A stretch of DNA of 64,000 nt, taken from NCBI RefSeq assembly GCF_009870125.1, contig NC_046679.1:16120001-16184000 (forward strand), read 5' to 3'. A program made the position numbers and the translations under genes. Source of the DNA: Drosophila pseudoobscura. Lineage: Eukaryota; Arthropoda; Insecta; Diptera; Drosophilidae. The notes under the pieces are model-generated. The model saw only the letters and a list, made by a program, of their open reading frames with translations, made no database searches and was not told where the DNA came from. Below are positions 1-13,400 of this stretch, piece after piece (position 1 is the first letter of the stretch; each line of letters starts with the position of its first letter).

Positions 1-1756
1 GAAACAGTGCTATAAACGACAGCAAAAAGCAGAATTTTTGATGCTTAACAAATCAAACAACAAAACACTGTGAAGCGGCCAGATACGATGCGGCCCAAAT
101 GAGCATAGAAAAGTGCTCAGAAAGCAGTCGGCGACACATTAATTGCTGGCGTACGAGTAAAGAAAGCCAGGGCCCAAAGTACACAGAACGCAATCAGAAG
201 TCAGAGTCAGAGGCAGTCAATGGCATCTGTCTACGTGCACAGCTCACAGCATCTACATCGACAGCATCAGCATCCCAATAGACTTCTCCATCGCCGAGCG
301 AGCCTGGTAACTGGGTCATATTCATAAGTAAAGCACCCATCAGCGGCGGCAGCGGCGGCTGTAAAGTGCCGTTTTGCCAGCAACTGCAGTTACTTAGGCT
401 CAATTGAGCCAGGCCCTCAACTGGCGTCCCGTCCCGTCTCGAACTTTCTTTAGGCAAAGGTGTTAAGCGACGCACAACAATGGCCAGAATGGCAGGTGAA
501 AAATATTAAAATACAAGTGCCCATTGTTGCCTGGTCTGGTGCCTTGGACAGCTGTGGCTTCGGCCCCGCCTTGAATGAGCCAAAATGCGCGTAGCTAAAT
601 GTTTGTTTTTATTTTTAGCAAATTGCTTTGTTCGTATTCTGGCTATGAGACCCCAGAGAGCACAGCCGAAGAAAGTGCAGTGAAAATGAAGATTCAGAGG
701 AAGAAGATGAAGACGAAAAAGAGTAGGCAGAGATGGAGGAAAAAATGAAATAAGTGGGTGAAATTTTAGAAAACATTTTCAGAGTTCGATTTTTGTGTCT
801 GATAGCAAAGAATGAAATGAAAGTTGCTCGCGCCATTCAAATGCAAATTGCTCGGCCAGACAACGAGGCGTATGAGTGATGTTTTGGAGAGGCTGTTAAG
901 ATTGCAGAAGAGATAGAATGAAAGGTTGCGTATGCAAATTGAAAGGGAAAAGTTTTTTCAGAAAGACAGAGATGGCTGTATAGAAAACGAAATATAGGAA
1001 GATAGTAGGAGTATATGGAAAAGATAGTCAATTTGTGTATAGGATTTTTCTTTTATGTTGAATTATTATTTGATTCTTTGATTTATCAGCATTTGATTGA
1101 GTTTTCCTTTGCGGTAAAGTTGGAAAAATCAGATAGATTTAGATAAAGGTACAGATGTAGATAAAGATAGACAGATATATAGATAGATAGACAGATAGAT
1201 GTATAGTGAAAAGATATGAAAAACAGTTACAGTTAGATGGATAGGGAGAGAAGGCGGCGGCTGACCTTGATTGATGGACGCGACTAGTCGGTTGAAAACA
1301 CTGAGAGTCCATTAATCAGAGGTGCAGCCATGAAATTACAGAAAGAGTATAGAGTGTAGAGCTGTAGAGAGCTCTACAGGCTGAAGAAGTGTGAAGAGAG
1401 GAATGAAATTTGGGTGTGTAGAAAGGCGGTGGAGGTTGTTGACGGTTGTTGTTTTCGTTGTGGCTGGTGTTATTGGTGTAGATGAAACGTGGTGGTGTGT
1501 GTTTGTGTGGTTGTAGTGGTGGCTCTCTGGGCCGAGAGTTACTAATGGAAGGCACTTTTTGTTGGGGTGCGACAGCCAGTAGCGACCGCCGCCCCACTCT
1601 CGTCTCGTTCAAGTAAATAAATTAAAATAAATAATTTATAAGTAAATATAAATATAGGCATTAATTAACTGGTCATCATTTTCGCGAATGTTCTCTCTCC
1701 TTCACGGACCCGGACATCGATGGGGTCCTGCTTCGAGGGGATATGGGGCTCAGAGC
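1..1756. other. Spacer 3' of Osi6
   Basis: No gene is supported here. Frames are short and low in complexity, including a Glu/Lys- or Ser-rich purine tract at about 655-740. Positions 1141-1205 hold an imperfect AGAT/ACAGAT microsatellite. The AT-rich stretch at 1610-1670 lies just beyond the stop of Osi6 and probably contains its 3' UTR. In D. melanogaster the next cluster member (Osi7) would lie further left, outside the window. Confidence 0.6.
1141..1205. repeat. AGAT-type microsatellite
   Basis: Imperfect tandem repeats of agat/agac with interruptions are seen directly in the sequence. No function is inferred. Confidence 0.8.
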
Positions 1757-3006
1757 TTACCGCCTGGCCTGCTTGTAGCCCTGGTAGGCGATGGTCTGGG
1801 CAACTGGGGAGCTGTAGGCACCATGTGTATCCCAGCCAGAGCTACCGCCCGAGGACCAGCCATTGCTGGCGGGGGCACCGCCGCCCGAGGACCAACCACC
1901 GGAGCTGGCAGACGAGGAGCTACCGGCGTTCTTGCCACCGAAAAGTCCACCCAGACCGCCGAGCAGACCACCGCCGCCGCCTGAGCCGCCAATGCGACCA
2001 AGACCGCTGGACGCGCCGGCAGCCAGAGCTAGGAAGAAGGCGATAACGGACACAACCAGAGCCTTCTTGGCCAGGAAGAGCAGACCGAAGATGGAGCCAA
2101 CGCCGAGGACAGCGATCTTAGCACCAACGCCCAACAGGATTGGCAGGAACTTCTTGAGGAGCTTCTTCTTGCGGGTACGGGACTCCACAACCAGTTCACG
2201 GAGATCAGCCTTGATGTCATCGGGAATGGCGCGGGCAACGCTGCGGGCAGCATTGGCGAAGTTGAAGTTCAGCGAGCGCTCAGCGAAGAAGCTCTTGGCG
2301 TTGTCCATGAAGTAGTTGCCCATCTCAGCGGTGCGGGCCTCCACAGTTGGGGCGGCCTCGACGGCGACCGAGTTGTCTAGAGACTTGCCCTGACGTCCTT
2401 CGTTGGCCTTGACCAGAGAGACGCCGCCGAAGAGTTCGATTTGGGGATTGTCGAAGATGGACTTTGCCTTGCGGAAGAGCTGCAGAGAAAGAAGGGAGAC
2501 ACGGAAGGAAGGCACAGATTAGCAAAACTCGTGGTGGTATGTTGACTTGATTTGTTTTATAGTTAATTTGCTGCAGTGCAGGCACACTCCGCAGAGAATG
2601 ACTCAAGGTCTTGCACTTTCACTTTCGCATCCTTGGGGAATTTCGTGTTGCTTATGTATGTCTTGGGGAAATCACATGACACAGGGACTTTCACTGAGAT
2701 CGAATCGATCACATCAACTGATGCTGATGATTGGTACAAATTATAGTTTTCTTTTCTTTTTTTGTGGGCGTTTCACTTTCACTGTGCCACTTTAGAGTGT
2801 TCTTATTGGGCGGGTTTAGTATAGATAAATGGGCAATGTAATCCTTGATGGTTAATCCGTACCGTGAGCTGCAGACACGAAATGGAGTCGGTGTCGAGGC
2901 ACTTGGCAAATGCACCCGACTGCTCCTCGGTGGCGGCCTTGACAGGATCGGCCGAGATGCCCGCTGCCAAGAGCAGGACACAAGCGGTGGCAATGAAGAA
3001 CTTCAT
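1757..3006 (-). CDS. Osi6: Osiris family protein, probable Osi6
   Basis: Two exons, 3006-2863 and 2479-1757, are joined at phase 0 and give 288 aa. The ATG at 3006 starts a signal peptide (MKFFIATACVLLLAAG, residues 1-19). The family's two-cysteine segment follows (C36, C44). A basic run (RKKKLLKK) leads into a long hydrophobic segment at about 159-204, then a Gly/Ser-rich stretch at about 205-270. The protein ends with the AQxLAY-type motif AQTIAYQGY (275-283). These are DUF1676/Osiris hallmarks. Osiris proteins are secretory or membrane-associated and act in cuticle-forming epithelia; the exact biochemical role is unsettled. The symbol rests on order along the cluster (next to Osi5) and on the Gly/Ser-rich tail. 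Family assignment is firm, the member number less so. Confidence 0.85.
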
Positions 3007-3118
3007 GGTTGTGTGTTGGTTTTGAACTAAACTGAATTCCTTGGGCACCACCGAAATCACTGTGTGTTCATTCGAATGGAACAAGCTGCGGTTTGATAAT
3101 TTTTCGACGCTGTCAGGC

Positions 3119-3128
3119 TGTTTTTAAA
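3119..3128 (-). promoter_or_regulatory. Possible TATA-like box of Osi6
   Basis: On the minus strand a TTTAAAAA motif lies about 115 bp upstream of the Osi6 ATG. A start of transcription about 30 bp downstream (near 3095) would leave a leader of about 90 nt. This is inferred from motif and spacing only. Confidence 0.3.
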
Positions 3129-6100
3129 GAGTTTCCAACCTAACGGATGCCTTGCCGCGGCATAACGTAAAATTATGTAAAAAGTGCACACACACAGAGC
3201 CACACAGCCAGATCAGAGCCGGGCCATGCCAAGACCCAGGCAGCGCAGCGACGCCGACAGCGGGTATATGCCGCCCGTACAATGCGAGAGGGCTCGGCGT
3301 TCCCTACGACACGACCGCGACGGCAACGTCTTCACACGTGTCTGCTGCTGCTCTCTCGCTCAGTAATGGCAGCAGCACCAGTAGCGGTGGCAGCAGCGGC
3401 AGCGGCAGTGGCAGCATCTCAGCATCTACGCTTAGAAGACGCATTAGGCAGGCGCAGGCAGCGCGCTTACAAGCTTTTGTCTGCTTCCGCATTAAAGAAA
3501 GTCGCTGGCGACGTCAATGTGCGGCTGCGGCTGCGGCAGCGGAGACGGCGGCTTCACAGGGCTCTGTGTGAGCGCGAGAAAGTTTCTTCAGAGAGAGCAT
3601 GCGCGCCAGCTCCAGCCAGCACCAAGGTTGTCTGCTTGCTCTCGCGCCTACTCTCACACACACATACCCACGAAACTCTTCTGCTCATCTTCGCACACAC
3701 ACACACACACATGAGCAGAGAGTAGTGGCTTTTGTAGCATTCTACACACACACACAACAAGCATCTACGTATACGTATACATTTTTAGATGCTTGTGGCT
3801 GGTGCTGCTGCTTTTGTTTCTGGAGCCGCACAGATTACAACACATGAGGTGATAAACAGGTGCGCTGTGCAGCCGCTTAACCTTCCGCAGAGAGCACCAT
3901 CAGCAGCCTTTCTTGCCTCTCTCCCGGATCGGATGGTCTGTGCTCTTTTCTCTCCCATTTCCCCTCCCCCGCCCTCTTTTCACCCATATGTATGTCATAT
4001 TCTTCTGCTTTTGTTAATTTTGAACGCTTTTGTTTTTTTTTTCTCTTCTCTTCTCCTCTCCGTTTTTTTGCCCGCAAGAAATGAAAGTTGTATGTATTAT
4101 ATTTTCATACTACTGTTATTTCTGGCCCCTGGTCTCCACTGTGTGTCATCTCCGTTCCCCGCCGCATGCGAGGGGTGACGGGAGGGCCGGCAGGGCAGGG
4201 CAGGGCAGACTGGGAATAGTTTTTGGTTTATCGCATGTGCGCGCCTTGAAATTACTTTTCATTTTCGTGACTTTATTGTTGCTGTTGCTACCATTTTAGT
4301 TATTTTTGTTGCCGGTTTGGTTTTATTACGCAACATTAACTGTGATTTATATCGTCGGTTATGCAACTAGGGCAGCAGGACGCAGGAAGATTTGATCAGG
4401 ATCTACGATATGCCACGTTCTTTACCTGTGCCCGGGTCTGGGTTTGGGCCACATTTGCTTATAGGCTTATGGGGTCGACTCAGCAAGTGAAAACGCTGCT
4501 TTGGGCCACAACCATTAAAAACTGCCTGACTCTGCAATTGTGACACATTAGTCAACAATTTGAGCTTAGCAAAAGTGCAAATAACAACGCGCTTCAATTG
4601 CTCAAGTGAAATGAAAGAGAAATTACACGAAGAGCACACTGAAACGGATGCGAGGAGAGAGATGAGATGAGATAGATATACAGATGGATGGATGGATTTG
4701 GTTATGGTTATGATTTGGGATGGTTAGTTGTTTTGTTGGGAATGGCTGGCATTGCGGGCATTGCTAGCACAGAGTTGAAGTCGAATTCACGAGGCGAGGC
4801 GCAGTGGCCAAGAGTCAATGGCTGGCACTCCGATTCGGGCTCCCGTTTCAAGGTGAATGTGGCTGACGACATCCGACACTATCAGACGGATCTGTTGTGC
4901 GGCTTATGAAACCCCTGAATCATGCGCATAATGGACGCCAAATTGTCGCTTGCCAGTGGGGCGTATGTGTAATTTTCTACCACACTTTAATCAGCTTTCG
5001 TAGCCGGTCCATGTGACGTCGATGGTAGTAACGGTAACAGCATAAAGCGCTTAAAGCTGAACACCCATTGGAGCATTTCGTAACTAAAGGGTGCAGCATC
5101 CGCATGGCCACAAGAGAAATTCAAAGCGGCAACACAACAAAACCTGCGGTCTGGTCTGCGGTCTGGGGTCCATCTTCAAGTCGAAATTTTGTTTTCAATT
5201 TTCACCGGATGGCAATTGGCATATATTTGAATGCAAATGAGTTCAGTGTGCGCCACAAACATAAAACATAGCTGCGCTGCAAGCGCACACACTTAGTTGT
5301 GCACTCAATCACACCCCGATGCACATCCGTTTTACCACAAACTTATGTTGGTCCACGCGCCGAGCACCGAACGCCGAACGCGTCCAGCCATTTGGCATGT
5401 GCCAGCGTTCGGCCGATGGCATGGCCAATGGCCGAACAGACAAACAGCCAGGCCAGCCAGCAGGCATGGCCAGCAGGCCATTCATGCGAAAAGCAGCCGT
5501 CCAAGTGTCGACCAATGTGTGCTGTTTATGAATGAATTTCGCTCGTAGTTGGACGGACCCTCCACTGCATGATGTTATGGCTGTTGCTGTTGCCGTTGCC
5601 GTTGTTGCTGCTATGTTTGGGGTGTTGCTCTTGCCACTTTTCTTGCTACTGGCACTACCACTGCCACTGCTGTTGTTATTGTTTATGTCTGTCACAGAGC
5701 AGGGTAAACAAATTGCCAAATAACTCGAAATGCTCGACAAAAACAAAGAAAAAACCATGCTCTGCTTGGGTGTCTGAATATTACATCAGACACCCAAAGT
5801 GACCCAATGGAAGAAAACCATTTTTCCATTAAAATAAACAGACGCTTTTTCACATTTTATTTATTTTCCATTTCCTTCAAGGAGTGGAACAAGAGGAATC
5901 GGGATGTCATATGTCAATGGATATTTTATAAGTATTATTTCAAGGATTAATTAAGACAAATATTTACAAAAAATTCAGGACAAATTTAACAGCAGTAGCA
6001 CAATGGTTCTTGAACGGAAATCAGAACAAAAACAAATAAAATAAAATAAAATAAAAAGCCAACTGGGAACTTACATAGTTTTGGGCATTAATCAAATTGT

Positions 6101-9100
6101 AACTGTTTTTATTTTAAGCTATAATCTGAAAAGTATCTTAAGAAAGTTGGTTGCACGCACCCCAAAATGTGAGCAAATATCAATCTAGGAAATCTACATA
6201 ATTACATTACTTATAGGCCAACGGCAATGGCCAACCAGCAGATCGGTGATCCGAGATCTGAGAGTTGATTTAAATGGAAGATTACTTTAAGGCCCAGCCA
6301 TCATCATTGGATGGAGAGATATCATCGTGTTCTCACTTTCATTTTGGCTGACATCAATTTGGGCACCGAAATCATTAGTTTAGTCGAACGACTGCGAGAC
6401 CACGATGACGGCGGGGACTGGGATGACCGTTGTGTCCCACACAGAGATAATTTTACTGTATTATTTATCAGCAGTCGGCCGTTGTTGTGTTGTTATTTTT
6501 CCTGGCCATTTGAATTAAATTAAAGTCAAAATGTTTAGCCGTGAAAGTTTTTTTCCTTTTATTTTTCGACTGATTTGCATAAGCATCGAAATCATCGCCG
6601 GGGATGGCTGACTGCCTGACTGGCTGGCGGAAAAGCATGCGTTACGGAACACTCTGTCCACCAATTAGAGACGAAGCTTCATAGCTTTGATGGCTATCGC
6701 TGGCGTTGGCGCTGGCGCTGGCGTTGCAGTTAACGGTGATGTTGATGTACCGTACCAAAGCAGCAACACCAACAGTAACAAAAGCAGTGAAAGACTGATT
6801 GAACAGCGAATCAATTGGCAGCACCATTTCACATTGTTTGCTGACATCTTTTTTCCACCTGGCCCTGGCTCGTATTTTGCCAATCAATTGCCACATTGCG
6901 GGTTTGTTTGCGTTTGCAAAGCTAACAAAATTTCTTGTGGATTTTACATTTAATTTTATATGAACTTTTTTTTTTCAAAGTGGTCATGCAAAAAGAATGC
7001 CGTATCTCTCCATGTAAGTGTGCGCGTGTGTATTATTAAACAACAACTACAGCACAAGCAGAACCACTAACAAAGGCATCGGAGGGCCAACACCAGCACC
7101 AGAGCAGCAAAAATTTAATGAATAAATAGCAGAAATTTTTCGGTGAAAGTCGTGGTCAGAAGTAAGCCATATTCACACAGCAGCCGTAGCAGCGGACACA
7201 CAGCAGGCAACAGATATGTATATATTTATATGTGAAATATATGCAATAAAATAAATTGGTTATCGGTGTCAAGGAATCAAGGAAAGTGAAATGCGATGAT
7301 GCAATTTAGTTTGCATAAGAAAAAAAAAGAATAAAACCTGAAATTCGACCAGAGGACTACACGAGCTCGTATTAAGGACGTGGGGGAATCTCACAATCTC
7401 CGGTTAAAGATAATTGGCTATCGAGTTTCCATTTAATATTAATTAAATAATTACTTTCCTCAGCAGCTTCCTTTCAGATAAACATCGGAGCTGCATAATT
7501 TAATAAGTAAAAGTAACTTGGAGACAAAACCCACAACACACCCCGAAGATTTCACAAAACCATAAAAATGTCAAGTTAATAGAACAGATTTTCCCTTTTA
7601 CGGTCATTTGAATTAATCCGAAATTTGCATAATAATGCTGGTACCAAAAAAAGGGAATTATGTATACAGACTCCGACTCCGACTACGATTTAGGCCCAAA
7701 CCAGACTTCCATCTCAGCCGAACTCGTGCGAGTATATGGAGGCGCAGCATTTCGTATAAAGAATTTGCGGTATTTGGGTTAAATATTAATTTACATTCGA
7801 AACGGGGAGCGCTCAGCTGATGGCAGCCCAGCATCATTGAAAAGTGAAATTTTGTGGCAGCGACTAAAATGTAGGCTGCGTGACACTTTCAGTCAGTTTC
7901 GGCATCAGCTTCAGCCCGAGCTCGTCTTGACTTGGTCATTTTCCAAGCTCATCGAACGACGATTAATCAGCTAATTTCTTTATGAACTTTCATTTATGCA
8001 GTGGAGTGTGGACCGAAGCCAGCATTCACACACGTCGTCGTCGTGATCATTATCTTTAAAGTTTTCGTGCTCATAAACCCAGTCGAAGGCATTGGGGTTT
8101 TATTGTCAACCGGCTGGTAGGATGCCTGAACGATATCCAATTTAGAGATTCTATTTCGCGCAACTACTTACTCTCGTGGTTTATATAAACTCCAGTGTGT
8201 GAAGATCATATACAAATTGTAAAACAAGAGATTCACTTTTATGAACTTATTTTATAATTTAATTACCAGCGGCAGACGAGACGTTGACCAAACGCAAGCT
8301 CAAGTCGAGCTCGTAAACCACCGTTGAAAAGGGAAAGTTACCAGCAGCCGCAGCAGAAGAGGCAACACAAAAAGCCGCAGAAGAAGCAGCAGTGGCAGCA
8401 GCCAACAGAGTAGCCACCGTAGTAGACACAGCAATTAGGCAGAGGCGCAAGGTTCGAGGCAGAAGCAGAGGCAGAGGCAGAGCCAGACGGAGTGGTAGAG
8501 GTAAAGGTAGAGCAAGTTGCTCTCGGGTATGGTAAGGCATGGCATGAGGTACGGTGGAATGGTGGTATCCCTGCCGAGCGCTCAACGGGTTTTCTGTTCG
8601 AGTGCTGTGGTTGCTGTTGCTTTTAATGATATTGTGTAACAGAACGCAGCGTGCCCAAAACCGAAAAATTCGGGCCTGTCATGGCAGTTATTTGTTGTTA
8701 CTGTTGCCCATGGCAGTTTAGGTGGTCGTCCGACGACCGTTGGAGGCACCAGAAAGAACCGTTGTGCTGCTGCCAAAATACAGTGAAAGTTGGCCACGCA
8801 TTATGCAAATTCCACTCGTATCTGTATCTGTGTTCGTGTACCAGATTCCACCGAAAATAAAAGTTCAGATTTAATCTCAACCAGAGAATCTCCAGCTGAA
8901 AAGTATCTGAACTCTGATATCCGGTATCTTGGACCAAACATCGATAAGAGTGCAAGAAAGCTGGCTGACAAATGATGACAACATGCACAGGCAGGAGGTG
9001 ATACGACGTCTTTCTTTGGCAAGACGAACGCCTGATGCTCTTCAATGTACCCCATATTTTCCTGTTTAACATATTAAATTAAAGAGTAGCTAAACGGGAG

Positions 9101-9537
9101 AGCGTTCCTACTTTTTCCTGGAGTCTAAAGAAAATTACATTACAAAATTCCAAGTTTCCCGAGTAACTGTGTGTCCCAATCCGAAGCCAGTGTATAGCGA
9201 CAGATTCAACTGATGTGGCAGTGCCCATGTGTAGGTTGCCTTCTGGTGAAGCCAGCTTTGTGCTGTTGATGCTGGCAGCACAATACGAGCTCTGCTCAAA
9301 TAAACTTTCACCGATTTCATAAACCGAAGAGCAGCAGCATCCAAGGCAGCAACAGCAGCAGAAACCGTAGTAAAAGAGCGACACGACTGTCCAGAGTCCA
9401 TGTCTCGAGTGTCTCGCCACTGCACTCTATTCGTTTGGGAACAGAAACAAAACAACTTGTGTCTATTGCATGATGGATAAGTTATTAATATGCTATATAT
9501 AGGTACTAACAAAGAGCGCAACAACAACAGCGGGGAA
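3129..9537. other. Large spacer between Osi5 and Osi6
   Basis: I see no convincing gene in 6.4 kb. Frames are short and their translations are dominated by simple repeats: Ala/Ser/Gly from CAG-type repeats at 3350-3560, and Val/Ala/Leu from GTTGCTG repeats at 5575-5690. A CA microsatellite lies at about 3655-3757. Positions 6990-9500 are mostly AT-rich single-copy-looking DNA. Enhancers for the flanking Osiris genes would be expected here but cannot be pointed to. Confidence 0.5.
3655..3757. repeat. CA/ACAC microsatellite cluster
   Basis: Three CA-rich runs, at about 3655-3665, 3693-3712 and 3745-3757, are separated by short unique sequence. Confidence 0.8.
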
Positions 9538-10425
9538 TCAATTCCAGCCCCTGTAGGCCATGGGTTGCTGACCCGCGACTGCGACGGGCTTCTGCATTGT
9601 GGAACGCCGCCGGCGTTTGTGATGATGTCCCTCTCCGGTTACGTATGAAATGCTGTGACTGGATTCTCCGCCGTGCTGCGCTGCTGTTTTCAGACCCAGC
9701 ATTCCGGCCATCATTAGGGCTACCATCGCCACGCCGAGCGCCTTCATCGCCAGTGCTCCAATGCCCCCGATTCCCAGAACAGCCATCATTTTGCCAAACA
9801 TCAACGCCATTGCCAAAATCATTCCCTGGCCCTTGTCCTTTTTGCGGGCTTCTGAAAAAGAAAAATACCCCACAGTTATGACTGGACTTCTTTTGGTTTC
9901 AGTTTTTCCTGCTCTACGTATGTCGGAATCCATGCAAATTCTAGTCTTTGTAATGTCTAGTTTGTGGCTCAAATATTTTTGCTATGTGGCTCTGACATAC
10001 TCGTACATGTGTGGAGCCTAGACATGCACGAACACCAAATTTCTTGTTTGACATTTAATAAAATTATTCTTTTTGCCACTTTAATCCACAACAAACCCAC
10101 CTGCAACCTCGCCGTTGCTGTCGTCTTCCAGTAGGTAGGCCAGCTTCACATTCACCTCGTGGGTCCGTAGATAGAAGGCCAGACTGTCCAGCAGGCCCTG
10201 CTCCGAGTCCTCCTCGACTGATGTGGCATTCTGCAGGGGCACAATCTCCAGACCGCGGACCACCACCAGCGGCTTGTCGCTTTTGTTTAAGTTCCGCAGG
10301 ACGTTGCGAAGGGCGCGCTCTCCTCGGCAGAAGAGCGTGGGGGCAATAACGTCATGGTCGCAGTTCTCCGACCGGGCAATGGCGATGCCCAGAAGAAGGC
10401 AGATTAGTGGCAAGACGCGGAACAT
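9538..10425 (-). CDS. Osi5: Osiris family protein, probable Osi5
   Basis: Two exons, 10425-10101 and 9851-9538, are joined at phase 1 (GCAG|gtgggt ... ttcag|AA) and give 212 aa. The ATG at 10425 starts a signal peptide (MFRVLPLICLLLGIAIARS). The open frame extends upstream only to a TTG. Two early cysteines (ENCDHD and LFCRGE) fit the family's two-Cys segment. A basic stretch (EARKKDKGQ) precedes a Met/Ala/Gly-rich hydrophobic segment at about 118-152. A His/Arg-rich patch (HHHKRRRR) follows, and the C-terminus QQPMAYRGW resembles the AQxLAY motif. It is shorter than the other family members here. It lies between Osi4 and Osi6, which gives the symbol; a good TATA box precedes it. Confidence 0.8.
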
Positions 10426-10478
10426 GTTGGCAATACGATCCAAGTTCAACTAAAAGCCTTGACAATCACCTGGTCATA

Positions 10479-10485
10479 TTTTATA
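10479..10485 (-). promoter_or_regulatory. TATA box of Osi5
   Basis: TATAAAA on the minus strand, in the context gactataaaatatg, lies about 55 bp upstream of the Osi5 ATG. Transcription would start near 10450, at an AGTTG-like initiator, leaving a very short leader. Confidence 0.55.
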
Positions 10486-13400
10486 GTCGCCATTTCCCGG
10501 GCCACTTTCCCACAAGGGCCCAGAAAGGCCGGCCTGCCCAGGCCAGACGAGAAGGCAGTGAAGCATCTCGGAATCCAAATTGTCACAATTGTACAATTGT
10601 AAATTAAAACAATGGTGCTCCGCTCCTGAAAACTGGAAAGAAAAATGCTTTCGGTTCGCGTTTCTTTAGCTTTGCGTTTGCGTCTGCTTTTTCCGTGCAA
10701 TTTTCTTCTTCAGTGGCCGTTGCAATTTTCAATTTTCAACGGTCAGTTGGTCGACCAGCCGTGGGATGCGCTCGGCTGGTTCTTTCTCTCTCTCTCTCTG
10801 GGATGGAATGGTTCACTCAACTCGACGGCAGCTACCCAGTGCCACCAAATTATACAAATTAGAAGTGGTCAAAGTGCTGCTGGGCTTGTTCCTAGCACAC
10901 ACCTAGTACCCTGCACGATCTGCGGTTCTCTGGCCCAAACAACTCTATTAGCCGACACCGACACGCCACTGAGGAGGGGAAGCGTGTAAGCGAAAAAAGC
11001 GAAAGTTACCCCGCCCCATAGATGAGCAATGAAGACGTTTAGTAGCAATTTGCGTTGGACTGCTCATGCAACGGTCATAAAAATGGGTCGCCCGACCGTA
11101 GAAATGGTAACAGGGTGCCTTGGTTAGCGTGTAACACAAATCGGGGTGTCTGCGAGGCCATCATTTAATTAGAAAGAGGCTACCAAAGAGAGTCTTCTGT
11201 GGATTTCATAAGCCAACAGCCAACAAATGAACAGCATGGCCATCTTTTGGGTATTTTGTAATACCACAAAATTTATTAATCAACTTAACGTGACTTTGGT
11301 CCATCAGAGCCGCGGAAAGAAATCACCTTTTCAGCATCTCGAAATCCCACTTCGATCGTCATTATCGCCATTTCTCTGCCACTGCCCCGCTCCATTTGGA
11401 AGCGATGATCACAATGATGATGATAATGATCAACTGCGCTCCAAAAGCAATAACTTTCACTCTCAATGTATTAATTTTTATATTTATCATATTGTTGTCC
11501 AACACAAACACACACAAACAAACATTTTCTGGAAAACCCAAACGAAGTAAAAAACTAAATACATTACCGCAACAACAAAAAAGTCAAGTCAATACGTTAT
11601 TGAACCGAAAATTGATCTGAGCTCGTTACATTTGCCTTGTGTCAGAGACGGAATCGGAGTCGGTGTCGGTGTCGGTTTCGGTGTCGGCCATAGTGACGGC
11701 AATAAAAAGAAAGTCTCTCCCTTTGGCAGCAGATCATCAGCTTCAGATTCAGATTCAGGTTCATTGGAAGTGGAAGTGGAGGAAAGTGCTGAGCAGACAC
11801 AGTTCGATTCGCTTCATCTGAGTGGGGCCCATTGTGGCTTAACGTGAATCTGAACCCGAATCCAAATGCGGCTCCTCTATCCGTATCTCTATTCGAATCG
11901 GAAACTTGTTATAATTGATTGTTGTGCAGCATCATCATCATCATCATTAGAAGAGTCTTATTTGCCGCACATTCAACAATGGGCCCAACGATGCAATGTG
12001 CATTGTACTGCACGGAATCGACTTGATTGAATAAAGCAGCAATTGTTAAGTGAATTGGGTGGGGCGTGGGGCTGGGGCTGGGGCTGGGACTGGGACTGGG
12101 GCAGGTGAAGTATGCATGTCTAATGGGAAGTTAACAGAAACTTGGCTTTGATTGGGCGATACAAATACTGGTCTATCAGCAAGCGATTCTATGCCATAAG
12201 CTCTTTAGTTTGAAGCCCAAAAATAAAAATGATTCGATACATAATATTATTTCTATGCACTTGATATTTTTTATTATTTGTAAAATATTTTCAAAAATAT
12301 AGTGTTGTTCATTTACGAGGCTCCACTGCGTTGTGAGTCAACTCCTGGAAGTATACCACAGATACAGTGTACTTCTTCCGCCGCAAAATATGCAACACAT
12401 TTGTGAACCACAAAACATTTTCATAAGTGGAATGAAAATCAGCCACGAAGTGCACTGCTATCCCGTATCGTGCGGCTTTTGGGAATCAGCAGCAGCAGTA
12501 GGAACAGCAGGAGTAATAACTGAAATATAATTAGGGACCAAGTAGCAAGTAGACGGCAACTGCAAAAACAAATCTTTAAACTGCGGGCAGAAGCCATGGC
12601 AACCGCAAGTGTGTTTACTTTTGACACGCACTGGTGAAATCCAATAGAAATATTTTTTAATTATAAAACAATTAGATTAAAATAAATTAAACGAATCGCT
12701 GGGCTCAGGCAATCGATAAGCCATGTGAAGAAAAACAACCGAAGAAAATAAACAAGAAAACAAGACCCAGTGCGGTTGAAACGCAAGCGAAATTTGTGCC
12801 GGTGAAAATAAATAAGTTGCAGCAATGCAACAGTGGCAAAAGCACACAACAGATGCCACGTAATTGGCAGCAAAATAAACAATACTATTGGAAAGAAAAT
12901 AAATCCCATTTAAAGTGGCAACTGGCTTTAATTGCTCGCCTATTTCCAGGCGACTTACATATCTTGCATGACTCTTGACAATTTTGGGCTGATTGACTGC
13001 CAGAGAGTCAATTTGCCTGTCAGCCTTGACAAATCCGGCGGTCATTCAGGTGGCCAACGACTTTTGCGGCTCAAGATGGGTTAGATTATATCTAGAGTAA
13101 ACAATTCAATGAGCAGGCTGAGTGCTCTCAAAAGGAATTAGGCTTAAAACTCTTTCAATGAGCTCGCAGTTGGATTGCTTCTCATTGGAGTCTAAGCGCG
13201 AATAGCTAAGCAATTTGTTGGGAATGCAGTATAAACTTTAGCCCATGGCGCTCTTGCATTCTGGCCCAAAGACAGACAAAGTTTCGTCGTCAACAAAGTG
13301 GCTAAAACTTTTGGGGGTGGCTCAGGAAAGTCCTTTGCAGGTTGCACGAGTTTAAGAAGTAAGTTTCAATTAGCACTGGTCGAAGCACTTGTTGAGGACC

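Noticed and set aside
3152-3725. Overlapping plus-strand frames rich in Ala, Ser, Gly and Arg
   Set aside because: They are translations of CAG/GGC-type triplet and CA repeats and overlap in two frames, which argues against a gene.
10426-10449. Upstream extension of Osi5 by eight codons
   Set aside because: The extended start is a TTG. The ATG at 10425 begins the signal peptide directly and has a good context.
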